A stretch of DNA of 64,000 nt, from positions 3,162,001 to 3,226,000 of the forward strand of contig NZ_JAOYOD010000001.1 in assembly GCF_025833875.1 (NCBI RefSeq), in the 5' to 3' direction. The first letter of the stretch is position 1, and each line of letters starts with the position of its first letter. Below are positions 14,275 to 23,280 of the stretch, in pieces. The stretch comes from Reichenbachiella ulvae. GTDB taxonomy: Bacteria > Bacteroidota > Bacteroidia > Cytophagales > Cyclobacteriaceae. The notes under the pieces are model-generated. The model was not told where the DNA came from. It ran no database searches and was given only the letters and a program-made list of their open reading frames with translations. The position numbers and the translations under genes are program-made.

Positions 14275-14409
14275 AATAAAAGTGTTACTCCGCTTGATTA
14301 CATCTTAAATGAGACTGTAGGATTAAAGCATAATTTACTAGCCATCGTCGATTCGAGTACAAAAAAGATTATCAAAACATGTATCTGAGATTTTACCGTA
14401 TATTTGAAT

Positions 14410-14637
14410 ATGGCAAGAGTAGGTTCAAAATATAAAACCAAACTAATCGATCGGATCAACTCAATCGACAATCGGGAGATTCTGGATGAGGTTAACAGGC
14501 TACTAGATGTGGACATGGAGGAATCTGTCTACCATACATCAGAAGAACAAAAAAAAGAGATTGAGACCGCTTCTACAGGGCAAGGAATACCTTCTGATAT
14601 CGCAGATAAGGAAATGGATGAATGGCTCTCCAAGTAA
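14410..14637 (+). CDS. Antitoxin of type II toxin-antitoxin pair
   Basis: A 75-aa acidic, helical protein with no recognised DNA-binding motif beyond a basic start (MARVGSKYKTKLIDRIN). The middle (NREILDEVNRLLDVDMEE) and the Glu-rich tail resemble the short antitoxins that precede ParE/RelE toxins in Bacteroidota. The ATG at 14410 is preferred to an in-frame TTG at 14404. It overlaps the toxin start by 16 bp, the usual coupling that keeps antitoxin in excess. An apparent -7 box (TATATTTG, near 14399) lies just upstream. Confidence 0.8.
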   Translation: MARVGSKYKTKLIDRINSIDNREILDEVNRLLDVDMEESVYHTSEEQKKEIETASTGQGIPSDIADKEMDEWLSK

Positions 14638-14921
14638 ACTGGTCACCTTTGGCTCAAGACAAGCGAAAGAGCATTCTTGCGTTTTGGATAGAAAACAACG
14701 GCGACCATTCATATAGTCTCAAATTCAATTCCCTTTTTAAAGAAGCAACCACACAGCTTTCCAAGTTCCCGTACATTGGACGACCATCAGATATACCAGG
14801 CGTTCGAATCAAAATCGTAAGAGATTACCTTCTCTTCTATGAAGACACCAAATTCACCATCGAAATATTGACCATTTGGGACAGCAGGCAGGATCCTACA
14901 AATTTGAAGATTGATAGTTAA
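14622..14921 (+). CDS. ParE/RelE-family toxin
   Basis: A 99-aa protein with the ParE/RelE fold: N-terminal strand and helix (LQVNWSPLAQDKRKSILAFW), FPYIGRPSDIPGVRIKIVRD in the centre, and C-terminal strands FTIEILTIWDSRQDP. The sequence PYIGRPS ... VRDYLLFYE ... ILTIWDSRQDP is typical of Bacteroidota ParE-like toxins, which target gyrase, whereas RelE proteins cleave mRNA. The two cannot be separated by eye. The gene overlaps its antitoxin by 16 bp. It is close to an IS and several repeats, a common setting for such modules. Confidence 0.85.
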   Translation: MALQVNWSPLAQDKRKSILAFWIENNGDHSYSLKFNSLFKEATTQLSKFPYIGRPSDIPGVRIKIVRDYLLFYEDTKFTIEILTIWDSRQDPTNLKIDS

Positions 14922-15000
14922 CCTAAAGCGTTTCACAAACAAACTGGACTGTCCCTAAGTCTAAATACTAGCTACTCTATACTAAGTATTATAAAAACAA

Positions 15001-15035
15001 AAAAAGGCCTGCCGAGCGAACTCAACAAGCCTTTT
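15001..15035 (-). terminator. Terminator of rhodanese gene
   Basis: Stem AAAAGGC (15002-15008) with GCCTTTT (15029-15035) and an inner GAG-CGAA-CTC hairpin. On the minus strand it is followed by TTTTTTTGTTTTT. It ends the rhodanese at 15058-15372 and may also act for the convergent toxin gene. Confidence 0.75.
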
Positions 15036-15057
15036 CATGTAATGCTAATCGCGAGGA

Positions 15058-15372
15058 TTAGTATTCCAAATCTCCTGTCCAGGACATGATCCCGCCTTCG
15101 AGATTGTACAGTTCTCCATCGAATCCCATGCCTTCCATCAAGCCACAGGCCTGGCCGCTGCGGTTGCCGCTGCGACAGTAGATGTAGTAGTTTTTCGACT
15201 TATCCAGCTTCTCCACTTCCTTAGGAAACTCCGGATTGAAAAAGTCCAGCATGATGGCGCCTTTGATGTATCCTGAGTCCCACTCCTGCTGTGTCCTTAC
15301 ATCCAGTAAGACCGCATTGTCATCCGCTTCAAATTTCTCGGCAAATTCTACTTCATCGATATTCTCGTACAT
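15058..15372 (-). CDS. Rhodanese-like sulfurtransferase
   Basis: A 104-aa single-domain rhodanese with AVLLDVRTQQEWDSGYIKGA near the N-terminus and the active loop YIYCRSGNRSG, which holds the persulfide-forming Cys. It is cytoplasmic. It is co-oriented with the sulfur/efflux operon to its right and would be its natural next gene if the insertion sequence at 15567-16720 were removed. No GTAAC-N4-GTTAC site is seen directly upstream, so it may depend on read-through, now interrupted by the IS, or on its own weak promoter. Confidence 0.92.
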   Translation of the reverse strand: MYENIDEVEFAEKFEADDNAVLLDVRTQQEWDSGYIKGAIMLDFFNPEFPKEVEKLDKSKNYYIYCRSGNRSGQACGLMEGMGFDGELYNLEGGIMSWTGDLEY

Positions 15373-15566
15373 GGTATTTACTTTTGGTTTGATTCTTTTA
15401 GCCTCTTACTCATCCAAAGAGCCCAAGGTTTCTTATTCGATCCAAAATTGATCATATAAGTTGTAAAATCAAACACCACTACGAAAGAGGACTGTTGCTT
15501 TCAAGGGGATGCTGACCCTATATAGTGTTTCAGTCAAAACAAAGCTCCATTAATCCCCCTTTGAAG

Positions 15567-16720
15567 CAGGGCTGTTGCATTCTAATTGATTAGTTTGTTT
15601 AGAGTCTCAATATCATTGGCTACCAGTCTGGTGGCCTTTGCTATTTGATTCATGCCTTGTTTTCTAAATATATTCATTGCACCATTTTTAAGCGTGGATA
15701 TAATTGATGGAGCGTTGCCTAATCTGATTTTAGAGGCATCTTCTTTCATCGTTACATCTTTGGTCCAGTGTAGACTGTTTTCAATGTGCCAATGATTCCT
15801 TATCCCATAGTTGTATAATAATGCACTTCCATTCTTTATGCTGCTTAAATAATACGCGTTTTCTTCCCTGTAGCGTCCATTGACTTTTACTTCTCTTCTA
15901 ATTTTGATGCCGTGTTGTGCACCAGTCCATTGTTTTTTTATTTCCTCTGGCAAATTGAACACTGTTACATCTCTATTTTCTATTCTTCCTTTGTTTCTCT
16001 CTAGCTGAGAATAATAACCTATAGGCTTTTCTTGGGCACACTTTTCGATGCTCTGGTAGAGTGTCTTTTGATTTTTCTTCACTCCAATTACATAATTATT
16101 TCCACTAGCTATAATCACTTCTACCGTTTTTTTTGACAATGAAGAGCATCCATAGTAAAGACCACATCTTTGAGATCCAGCATCTCTATTAATTGACGAA
16201 CTACAGGTATTTCACTCTCTTTTGAGTTAATGACTTCTCCATTGGCTAATACCATTTTCTGTCTGGAAACGAATACGGTCACTAGATTGATGAAATTCTG
16301 ATACGACTTTGAATAATCACTCATTGTACCACCGATGGCCTTGCCATCTACACTAAGCCACTCTCCAGACTCTATCGAAACATAGGCTTTACTCCACTGA
16401 TAGAATTGATGAGAAAAGGAATCAAAATCCAATCCCATCAACACTCTTCGAATAGTATAAAAAGTCGGTAATCTGTCTTGTTTGGGCTGAAAAGTAGACA
16501 ATAAGTTCTCTCTATTTCTTTCTATAAAATCTCCAATAGCACGATAACCATAGTAGCCGCTCATTACCGACATCAGCACGATGACCAGTACCAATTCCAG
16601 AGAATGTCGCTGACCCGCACCACGCCTGTGATCCTTCACTTTTCCTAAATACCAAATGATACTTTCTGATGCCATTTTTAATTTTCAAGTTAATCCATTT
16701 TTTAGAATGCAACAGCCCTG
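15567..16720 (-). mobile_element. ISAs1-family insertion sequence, 1154 bp
   Basis: The ends are perfect 17-bp inverted repeats (15567-15583 and 16704-16720, starting CAGGGCTGTTGCATTCT). They are flanked by a 10-bp target duplication CCCTTTGAAG (15557-15566 and 16721-16730). Removing the element and one duplication restores an uninterrupted copy of the CCCCCTTTGAAGGGGGCTAG palindrome also present at 13472. The transposase is of the ISAs1 type (DDE, about 370 aa) but split by a frameshift. Confidence 0.93.
15582..16675 (-). pseudogene. ISAs1-family transposase, split by a frameshift at an A8 run
   Basis: Two overlapping frames give one transposase. The N-terminal 184 aa (16675 to 16121) has the DDE_Tnp_1-associated domain and the first catalytic Asp in WLSVDGKAIGG. 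The C-terminal part (16139 to 15582) continues with VEVIIASGNNYVIGVKKNQK and the conserved IRNHWHIENSLHWTKDV, with the catalytic Glu in HIEN. The join lies at a run of eight A (16127-16134): one more A would give an unbroken ...CQKKTVEVIIAS. It is either a mutation, a sequencing indel or a slippery site allowing a -1 shift. ISAs1 transposases normally come from a single frame, so an inactive copy is most likely. Confidence 0.88.
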
Positions 16721-16791
16721 CCCTTTGAAGGGGGCTAGGGGGATGTTCAACTTAATAAATTGATTTGTTTTGACTGAAAACTAGTACTATA

Positions 16792-16977
16792 TCAATCCTT
16801 CACCCCGGCCTTTTTGAGGATATCCTCCATCAGGCACCACTTAGTCAGCGAGGATTGCATCAGGTTCACTGCTACAAAGCCCACCAAAATAAACCAATAG
16901 GTACTGACCATCATTCCCAAAATCAGCCCGGTCAAAACCAATGCCCCGGCGATAAATCTTATGACTCTATTTCTCAT
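16792..16977 (-). CDS. DUF2892 (YgaP-type) small membrane protein
   Basis: 61 aa with two hydrophobic segments (about 6-23 and 26-42) and the family ending SLTKWCLMEDILKKAGV, with the conserved Cys after the second segment. In E. coli YgaP this membrane piece is fused to a rhodanese. Here it is separate, and the nearest downstream gene in the same direction beyond the IS is a rhodanese, so the two may rebuild a YgaP-like pair. It is the last gene of the operon, 2 bp after the PII-like gene. Confidence 0.85.
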   Translation of the reverse strand: MRNRVIRFIAGALVLTGLILGMMVSTYWFILVGFVAVNLMQSSLTKWCLMEDILKKAGVKD

Positions 16978-16979
16978 CT

Positions 16980-17285
16980 CTATACTGTTCTTATTACTCC
17001 TGTTTCGAATGCATGCACGGGATAAGCCGAGTCATGCGTTTGGTTCCACTCTACCATGGCCTCCATGATGCTATCTGCCTGGCTGTCCTCCACGAACATG
17101 AAAAACATCACAGAAAAATCAGTATCGCTTCTGCCCCCAAACCAATTTCCCACATCTACTTTGTGGTGGGCATTTTTATATCCTTCGATATCTACCTTGC
17201 TGTACACCTGGATTTGCAATCCGGAAAAGACCTGCGCCAATTCCTCCTCAAAATCCTTGATACTTAATACAATGACCTGTCTCAT
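16980..17285 (-). CDS. Small PII/DUF3240-like protein in RND operon
   Basis: A 101-aa soluble protein with an alternating strand-helix pattern (RQVIVLSIKDFEEELAQVF, VDVGNWFGGRSDTDFSVMFF, SIMEAMVEWNQTHDSAYPVH, FETGVIRTV) typical of ferredoxin-like PII/CutA folds. DUF3240 proteins of this size accompany heavy-metal RND pumps. It overlaps the RND permease gene by 4 bp, so it is made together with it and probably regulates or senses for the pump. It has no Cys or His cluster that would point to a bound metal. The family call is by pattern and context only. Confidence 0.6.
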   Translation of the reverse strand: MRQVIVLSIKDFEEELAQVFSGLQIQVYSKVDIEGYKNAHHKVDVGNWFGGRSDTDFSVMFFMFVEDSQADSIMEAMVEWNQTHDSAYPVHAFETGVIRTV

Positions 17286-20200
17286 GATTCTTTATTGTTA
17301 GCCGTTTTCTTATTCTTTTCTGTCATATAGTAGATCAGTGGTACGATCAGTAGCGTCAGCACCGTCGATGCGATAGATCCACCCATCAGCGAAATCGCCA
17401 AGCCCTGGAAGATCGGATCAAACAGGATCACAAAGGCTCCAATCACCACCGTACCAGCAGTCAACAAAATCGGTGTGGTTCTCACTGCACCTGCCTCGAT
17501 CACTGCCTGAGCAATCGGCACTCCCTCTGCGGTTCTCAGATTGATGAAGTCAATCAACAGCACCGAGTTTCTCACCATGATCCCTGCCAGTGCGATCATA
17601 CCGATCATAGAGGTCGCCGTAAAGAAAGCATCCAGCAACCAGTGCCCGACCAAAATCCCGACTAGCGACAGTGGGATAGCCACCATCATCACGATAGGCA
17701 CTTTGAAGTCCTGGAACCAACCAACTATCAACAGATAGATGATCACCAACACCACTGCAAAGGCACTACCCAGATCGCGGAACACCTCATAAGTGATGTG
17801 CCACTCTCCGTCCCACTTGATGCCATAGTCCAGTTCGGTAAATGGCTGTGAAGTATAGTACTCTTTGAAGTCATAGCCTGCTGGCACCTCGATCTCGCTC
17901 AAGTGATCCGAAGCACTCAGGATCGCATAGACAGGTGACTCAAGGTTACCCGCTACGTCTGCCACTACATACACCACTCTCTTCTGATTCTTGCGGAAGA
18001 TGGCCTTGTCTTTGGCTCTTTCGTTGATCGTGACGATATCACCCAGTGCGACCATCTGACCGCCCTGTCCTTGAATCGTCAGCTTCTGGATATCCTCTAT
18101 CGAAGACCTTTTCTCCTCTCCCACTCTCAGTTGGATCGGAGTAGAAGTCTTCTCTTTTTCATCATGAAGGAAACTCACCGAAGCGCCATTGAGCGCAGTA
18201 GAGACAATTCGTAGCACTTTGTCCGAGGAGATCCCCCAGCTCATGGCTTTTCGTTTGTCGACAACCAAATCATAAGTCACCTGGTCGTCTTCTACCATCC
18301 AGTCTACATCTACCACATCGTCGGTCTGAGACAGCAGCTGTTTCACCTGTTCGGCGATTTTGATCTGCTCGTCCATGTCCTGGCCATAGATCTCCGCAAC
18401 GATCGTTGAGATCACGGGAGGTCCCGGTGGCACCTCTACTACCTTGGCATTGGCGCCATAGGTTGCCGCTATTTTTTGCACTTCGGCACGAACGCGCTTG
18501 GCGATATCGTGGCTTTGCGTATCTCTGTCTCCTTTGTCGAGCAAGTTTACCTGGATATCTCCGAGGTTCCCTGCCTTGCGTAGGTCATAGTGACGCACCA
18601 GTCCATTGAAGTTGATCGGTGCAGCAGTACCTGCATAGCTCTGGTAGCTCACCACCTCTGGTTGTGTCTGGAGATAGGCCGCAATCTCGCGAGTCACTGC
18701 AGAGGTCTTCTCCAGAGCCGCACCTTCCGGCATATCGATCACTACCTGAAACTCATTCTTGTTATCGAATGGGAGCATCTTGACAGCCACTAGCTTGAAG
18801 TAAACCAATGAGAAAGAAGCCAACATCAACACAGTCACTCCACCGATGAAGCTCCATCTATATTTGGCGTTGTTGATCAAAGGCTGCATCATGTAGTTGT
18901 ACCCACGATAGATCATGGTTTCTTCCAATACAAATTCCTTGGTTTCTCCCTTGTCGTTTTTCAAGAGATGATAAGCCAAATACGGCGTGATCACCAAAGC
19001 CACCAACAATGAAAAGAACATCGCCAAAGAAGCGCCAATCGGCATAGGACTCATATAGGGTCCCATCAGACCAGACACGAAAATCATCGGCAATACTGCC
19101 GCGATCACAGTGAATGTCGCCAAAATCGTAGGGTTACCTACCTCGTTGATCGAGGCAATGGCTGCCTGCATAAATGGCTTCTTCTTCATCTTGAAGTGAC
19201 GGTGCATGTTCTCCGCGATGATGATGGAGTCATCCACCACGATCCCCGTCACGAACACCAGCGCGAAAAGTGTAATTCTATTCAGCGTATAGCCAAAGAC
19301 ATAGTACACAAACAGCGTCAGGGCAAAAGTCACCGGTACGGACAGGAATACGACCAATCCACCTCTCCATCCCATAGACAGCATCACCACGATGGTCACC
19401 GCCAAAATCGCAGAACCCAGATGAATCATCAACTCTTGCACCTTGTGTGAAGCAGTTTCACCGTAGTTGCGCACCACTTCATATTCCATATCCGAAGGAA
19501 TCAAAGTCCCTTCCATCGCCTCTATTTTGTCCAGCACCTTTTGAGCCACCTGCATCGCATCTGCTCCTTTTCGTTTCGCAACAGAGAGCGTAACTGCCGG
19601 ATGGCTGGCTTTAGAGGCCAAATTTTCACTTCCCGCTCCATAGCCGAAAGCCACATACTCTGATGGCAAAGAAGGACCATCTTTCACCTCCGCTACCTGC
19701 TTCAAGTAGATCGGTGCACCATCGACTACACCCACTACCAGGTCAGCCAACTCTTCTGCATTCTTGATGAAGTTGCCTACATGTACCTGATACTCGTAGT
19801 TGTTGGACACGAAAGTCCCAGCCTGTCCTTCTTGATTGGCCGATTGAATGAAGTGTGCAATCTGATCGGTATCCAAACCATATGAAGCCAACAACTGTGG
19901 ATCTAAAACCACCTGAACCTGTCTGCTACGTCCACCGTAGAGCTTGACACTCGATACGTCATCTACATTTTCGATCTCCGCAGACAACTCTTCGATCACT
20001 CTGCGCAAATCATAATCGCCATACTCCTCACCAAAGAAGGTTACACCCAGCATCGGTACATCATCGATCGATCGTGTTTTGATCAGTGGAGGAGTCACGC
20101 CTCTCGGCATCTGATCCATATGCTTTTGGATCTCGTTGTAGAGCTTGACAATACTGCGCTCTATGTCTTCACCTACCAGATAGCGAACCACCAAAAAGGC

Positions 20201-20476
20201 CTGGCCTTCCATCGACTGAGAGTAGACATATTCTACTCCATGTATATCGGCTATCAAAGCCTCCAGAGGTGCCACGATTCTCGACTCGACCTCTTCGCTG
20301 CTGGCTCCAGGGTATTGCAAGAATATATCTGCAATCGGCACGTCTATCTGTGGTTCTTCCTCTTTAGGAGTCAAAACCGCACTGTATATCCCGACCGCCA
20401 CAAAGGCGATCATGAGCAATGGCGTCAGTTTAGAATTGATAAACTGTTTCGCCAGATTTCCTGCTACTCCACTCAT
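17282..20476 (-). CDS. RND efflux permease (inner-membrane pump)
   Basis: A 1064-aa protein of the AcrB/HME type with twelve membrane segments and two large periplasmic loops. The N-terminal PQIDVPIADIFLQYPGASSE and the proton-relay helix GIVVDDSIIIAENMHRH (two Asp, around residue 415) are characteristic, as is the repeat half with AGIMVRNSVLLIDFIN. It exports substrates in exchange for protons through the adaptor and TolC-like genes directly upstream. The operon begins with a persulfide dioxygenase and ArsR regulator, so the substrate may be a sulfur compound or sulfide-bound metal. The sequence alone does not say. It overlaps both neighbours by 4 bp. Confidence 0.95.
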   Translation of the reverse strand: MSGVAGNLAKQFINSKLTPLLMIAFVAVGIYSAVLTPKEEEPQIDVPIADIFLQYPGASSEEVESRIVAPLEALIADIHGVEYVYSQSMEGQAFLVVRYLVGEDIERSIVKLYNEIQKHMDQMPRGVTPPLIKTRSIDDVPMLGVTFFGEEYGDYDLRRVIEELSAEIENVDDVSSVKLYGGRSRQVQVVLDPQLLASYGLDTDQIAHFIQSANQEGQAGTFVSNNYEYQVHVGNFIKNAEELADLVVGVVDGAPIYLKQVAEVKDGPSLPSEYVAFGYGAGSENLASKASHPAVTLSVAKRKGADAMQVAQKVLDKIEAMEGTLIPSDMEYEVVRNYGETASHKVQELMIHLGSAILAVTIVVMLSMGWRGGLVVFLSVPVTFALTLFVYYVFGYTLNRITLFALVFVTGIVVDDSIIIAENMHRHFKMKKKPFMQAAIASINEVGNPTILATFTVIAAVLPMIFVSGLMGPYMSPMPIGASLAMFFSLLVALVITPYLAYHLLKNDKGETKEFVLEETMIYRGYNYMMQPLINNAKYRWSFIGGVTVLMLASFSLVYFKLVAVKMLPFDNKNEFQVVIDMPEGAALEKTSAVTREIAAYLQTQPEVVSYQSYAGTAAPINFNGLVRHYDLRKAGNLGDIQVNLLDKGDRDTQSHDIAKRVRAEVQKIAATYGANAKVVEVPPGPPVISTIVAEIYGQDMDEQIKIAEQVKQLLSQTDDVVDVDWMVEDDQVTYDLVVDKRKAMSWGISSDKVLRIVSTALNGASVSFLHDEKEKTSTPIQLRVGEEKRSSIEDIQKLTIQGQGGQMVALGDIVTINERAKDKAIFRKNQKRVVYVVADVAGNLESPVYAILSASDHLSEIEVPAGYDFKEYYTSQPFTELDYGIKWDGEWHITYEVFRDLGSAFAVVLVIIYLLIVGWFQDFKVPIVMMVAIPLSLVGILVGHWLLDAFFTATSMIGMIALAGIMVRNSVLLIDFINLRTAEGVPIAQAVIEAGAVRTTPILLTAGTVVIGAFVILFDPIFQGLAISLMGGSIASTVLTLLIVPLIYYMTEKNKKTANNKES

Positions 20477-21567
20477 AGTGATGCTGTATTTATCTTCAGA
20501 CCTTCAACCATTTTGCCTTCGGAAGAAACAACCACCTGATCGCCTGCTTCTAATCCCGACAATACCAAATACTGATCATCATACGCTCTTCCCAATCTGA
20601 CCCATCTCAACATGGCTTCACCACGCTGGCTCACAGCATACACCCCTACCAACTGGCCTTTTCTCACCAAGGCAGATTCTGGCAACCAAATTTGCTCTTC
20701 AGTAGATCGGTACACTTTTCCATCGGCATGCATGCCCGGTCTCACCTTGGTATCCGCATCGATCAATCTTGCACTGATCTGAAATTGAGCACCGGAATAA
20801 ACCGTAGAGGGAATGATACGATCCACGACACTTATGTAAGTCTGATCCGCCAGACTATTGAAGCCTACCTCTACTGTATCGCCTTCGCTGAAGTAGGTGA
20901 TTTCGGTCTCTGGTACCATCAGCTCTACCTTCAGCTGCTGCATTGACTCCAGTGCCAACAATGGCTGCCCTGGAGAAGCCAGATCTCCTTCATTCTTGAA
21001 TTTTTGAGATACAAAACCGCTGATTGGCGCACGAAGATTGGCGTAAGTTCTCAATTCATTGATCTCGTCAATGCTTCTTCTTGCCGCCTCTTCTTGCGCC
21101 TTGGCTGCAGTAAAGCCCGTGCTGATGTCGTCCCATTCTTTCTGTGTGGCACTACCCTGCTCGAACAACACTTTGATTCGCTCATGGTTCTTTTCGATGT
21201 TTTTGCGATTGGCCTCCGCCTGACTTAGGCCTGCCTGGGCTGCTGCTAATTTAGAATCCAGGTCCTTGCTGGCTATCTGAACTAGCAGTTCTCCTTTAGA
21301 TACTTTCTGCCCTTCCTTTACAAAAACACGCTTGACCTGTCCCAGCAATTTGGTACTGATCACAGTTTGATCTTCAGCTACCACCAATCCAGCATAGCTC
21401 AATTCTTTCTTTCCTGCTTGCTTCTCAATCTTTAGCACTTCCGCATTGATACTTTCAGAAGTGGCCTCATTTGCTACGGTATTCGAGCAGGCTCCTAGGC
21501 CCAATAGCATAGATCCGAGTGCAAGGGCTGGCAAAATGTTTTTATATGATTTCATTACTTGTTTCAT
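20473..21567 (-). CDS. RND efflux periplasmic adaptor (membrane fusion protein), lipoprotein
   Basis: 364 aa. A lipoprotein signal (LGSMLLGLGACSN, lipid Cys about 27) anchors it to the inner membrane. Then come the lipoyl half (KLLGQVKRVFVKEGQKVSKG, ELLVQIASKDLDSKLAAAQA), the alpha-hairpin (about 105-165), the second lipoyl half (NLRAPISGFVSQKFKNEGDL) and the beta-barrel/MP domains. It bridges the RND permease (4-bp overlap downstream) and the TolC-like channel (4 bp upstream). Length and layout are normal for the family. Confidence 0.95.
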   Translation of the reverse strand: MKQVMKSYKNILPALALGSMLLGLGACSNTVANEATSESINAEVLKIEKQAGKKELSYAGLVVAEDQTVISTKLLGQVKRVFVKEGQKVSKGELLVQIASKDLDSKLAAAQAGLSQAEANRKNIEKNHERIKVLFEQGSATQKEWDDISTGFTAAKAQEEAARRSIDEINELRTYANLRAPISGFVSQKFKNEGDLASPGQPLLALESMQQLKVELMVPETEITYFSEGDTVEVGFNSLADQTYISVVDRIIPSTVYSGAQFQISARLIDADTKVRPGMHADGKVYRSTEEQIWLPESALVRKGQLVGVYAVSQRGEAMLRWVRLGRAYDDQYLVLSGLEAGDQVVVSSEGKMVEGLKINTASL

Positions 21568-21570
21568 TTC

Positions 21571-22917
21571 TTATTGTGTGATTATGTCATTCATAGATTT
21601 AGATTCGATCTCAAAGAGCAACTGCAGATACTGATGCGTCGCTTGCAGTTCCCTCAACTGCTTGCTGAGATAGAGTGATTCGTTTCTTAATAGGTCGGCT
21701 GTTTTTTCCAATCCCTGAGCATAGCGATCCTTCACGATCTCATTCAATGCTTTGGACTGAGCGGTGCTTTTCTGTGCCAGTTCCAGTTGTGATTGAGCCA
21801 GCGCAAAGGCATTTTGCAATTCGATCCAGTTGTGCTGCGCATCGTTGACCATCGCCTCATATTGCATCTGCGCATATTCCTTTTCGTAGCGCGCACTTTG
21901 GACAGAGCCCAGATTCTTTCCTCCCTGGAACAAATCCCACTTGAGCTGCACACCTACCGTGTAGTTGTCTGCCTGATTGCCAAACATCTGCGTGTCGTGT
22001 AGATCGTAGGACCCGAAGGCATTCACTCTTGGGAGAAAAGCACTTTTCTTAGAATTGTGATTCACAGCCGCAGATTCTGCTTGCATTTTGGCCGCCTGTA
22101 GATCCGGTCTGCTTTCCCAAAATGCCAAATCTGAACCATTCATCTTCAACATCGGAATCGACTCTGTGGGCACCAATCGAACGCCAGCAGGTCTGCCCAT
22201 CAGGTGTAGCAATTGCTGCTGCAACTTCGCCAGGTCGTTGTCCGCCTCCAGTAGACTGCTTTGCATTTGCAGTACTCTCAATTCCGCCTGCATTCTATCT
22301 GCATCGTTGATCATGCCCTGATCATACAGATCTTGCGTTACTTTGAGATCCTCCTCTGCAGAAGTCAGTGACTGTCTCACTACCTCACCTCTCTGCTCTG
22401 CCAATATCAAACCGTAGTACATGCTCTTGGCATGGATCATCAACTGACTGGTCAACCATTCCTTGTTCTTGTTCAATGACTCATATTGAAGCTGTGCTGC
22501 TTTCTTAGCATATATGCCATCCAGATTAAAAATCGGCTGCTGTACCTGTATGCTCGTATTGAAGTTGTCGATGCGATCAGGATCGTTGAGCAAGTCAGGA
22601 TTGAAATCCACCTGCTCGATGCTCTCCTGTCTCAGTTTGATTCCGAAAGCCATCATGGGATCCGTAGTAGTCATGTAATTTTCCTGCAGACTCACTGATG
22701 GCAAGAACGAGGCATTGGCCTGCATGCTTCTGCCTTTGGCTATTCCCTGCTGAGCTTCTAGCTTTCGGATATCCCAGTTCTGGTTCAAAACTTCCTTTTT
22801 AACCTCCTCCAGGCTGTATTTGAGCGTGTCCTGCCCGAAAGACGGCCCTATCATTAAGATCATGAGGAGAGCGGTGTATACATATTTATTAATATGTATA
22901 TATGTTGTTTTTTTCAT
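21571..22917 (-). CDS. TolC-family outer-membrane efflux channel
   Basis: 448 aa with a signal peptide (cleavage near SFGQDT) and two outer-membrane-efflux-protein repeats, each with long helices (about 35-230 and 260-440) and short strands (SVSLQENYMTTTDP, NYTVGVQLKWDLFQGG). The pseudo-twofold LDGIYAKKAAQ and LFQGGKNLGSV motifs are typical. It forms the outer-membrane exit duct of the RND pump encoded next. It follows the ArsR gene by 18 bp and is the first of the three pump genes. Confidence 0.94.
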   Translation of the reverse strand: MKKTTYIHINKYVYTALLMILMIGPSFGQDTLKYSLEEVKKEVLNQNWDIRKLEAQQGIAKGRSMQANASFLPSVSLQENYMTTTDPMMAFGIKLRQESIEQVDFNPDLLNDPDRIDNFNTSIQVQQPIFNLDGIYAKKAAQLQYESLNKNKEWLTSQLMIHAKSMYYGLILAEQRGEVVRQSLTSAEEDLKVTQDLYDQGMINDADRMQAELRVLQMQSSLLEADNDLAKLQQQLLHLMGRPAGVRLVPTESIPMLKMNGSDLAFWESRPDLQAAKMQAESAAVNHNSKKSAFLPRVNAFGSYDLHDTQMFGNQADNYTVGVQLKWDLFQGGKNLGSVQSARYEKEYAQMQYEAMVNDAQHNWIELQNAFALAQSQLELAQKSTAQSKALNEIVKDRYAQGLEKTADLLRNESLYLSKQLRELQATHQYLQLLFEIESKSMNDIITQ

Positions 22918-22935
22918 ATGTTTAATTAAATTTTT

Positions 22936-23280
22936 TTAGATATCACATTTAGACATACAGTTGATCACTGTTAGGACCTCCTCCAACTTGATGCTGTAGT
23001 AGATACTCTTGCCTTCTCTTTGGCTCGAGACGATCCCTTTCAGCTTCATGTTGTTAAGATGATGAGAGATCAAAGACTGTTCTACTTCACATTTTTCGCA
23101 GATGTCGTTGACACTCATCGATCCGTACTTAGATAGATAACTGATGATTTTGAGACGTACTGGATGACCAATCGTCTTCAAGATGAAAGCCACCTTTTCG
23201 AACTTTTCGTCATCCAGTACTAAATTTATTCTTTCTGTTTCTTCCATGGAAGATTCTTTTATTTCAAAGTAGTCGGACAA
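22936..23280 (-). CDS. ArsR-family transcriptional regulator with four cysteines
   Basis: A 114-aa winged-helix repressor of the ArsR/SmtB type: HPVRLKIISYLSKYGSMSVN, recognition helix QSLISHHLNNMK, wing SQREGKSIYYSI. Cysteines are at 61 and 64, entering the recognition region like the CxC of ArsR, and at 108 and 112 in the last helix. Such pairs sense metals/metalloids in ArsR or persulfides in SqrR/BigR; which applies here is not visible. The frame overlaps the upstream gene by 22 bp; an ATG at 23247 (MEETERINL) avoids this and is equally likely. It presumably controls the operon it sits in. Confidence 0.92.
   Translation of the reverse strand: MSDYFEIKESSMEETERINLVLDDEKFEKVAFILKTIGHPVRLKIISYLSKYGSMSVNDICEKCEVEQSLISHHLNNMKLKGIVSSQREGKSIYYSIKLEEVLTVINCMSKCDI

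Noticed and set aside
16121..16139. Programmed frameshift in the IS transposase as the normal expression mode
   Set aside because: ISAs1-family transposases are usually encoded by a single frame and no stimulatory hairpin is obvious; the A8 run alone does not prove programming, so the gene is called broken.
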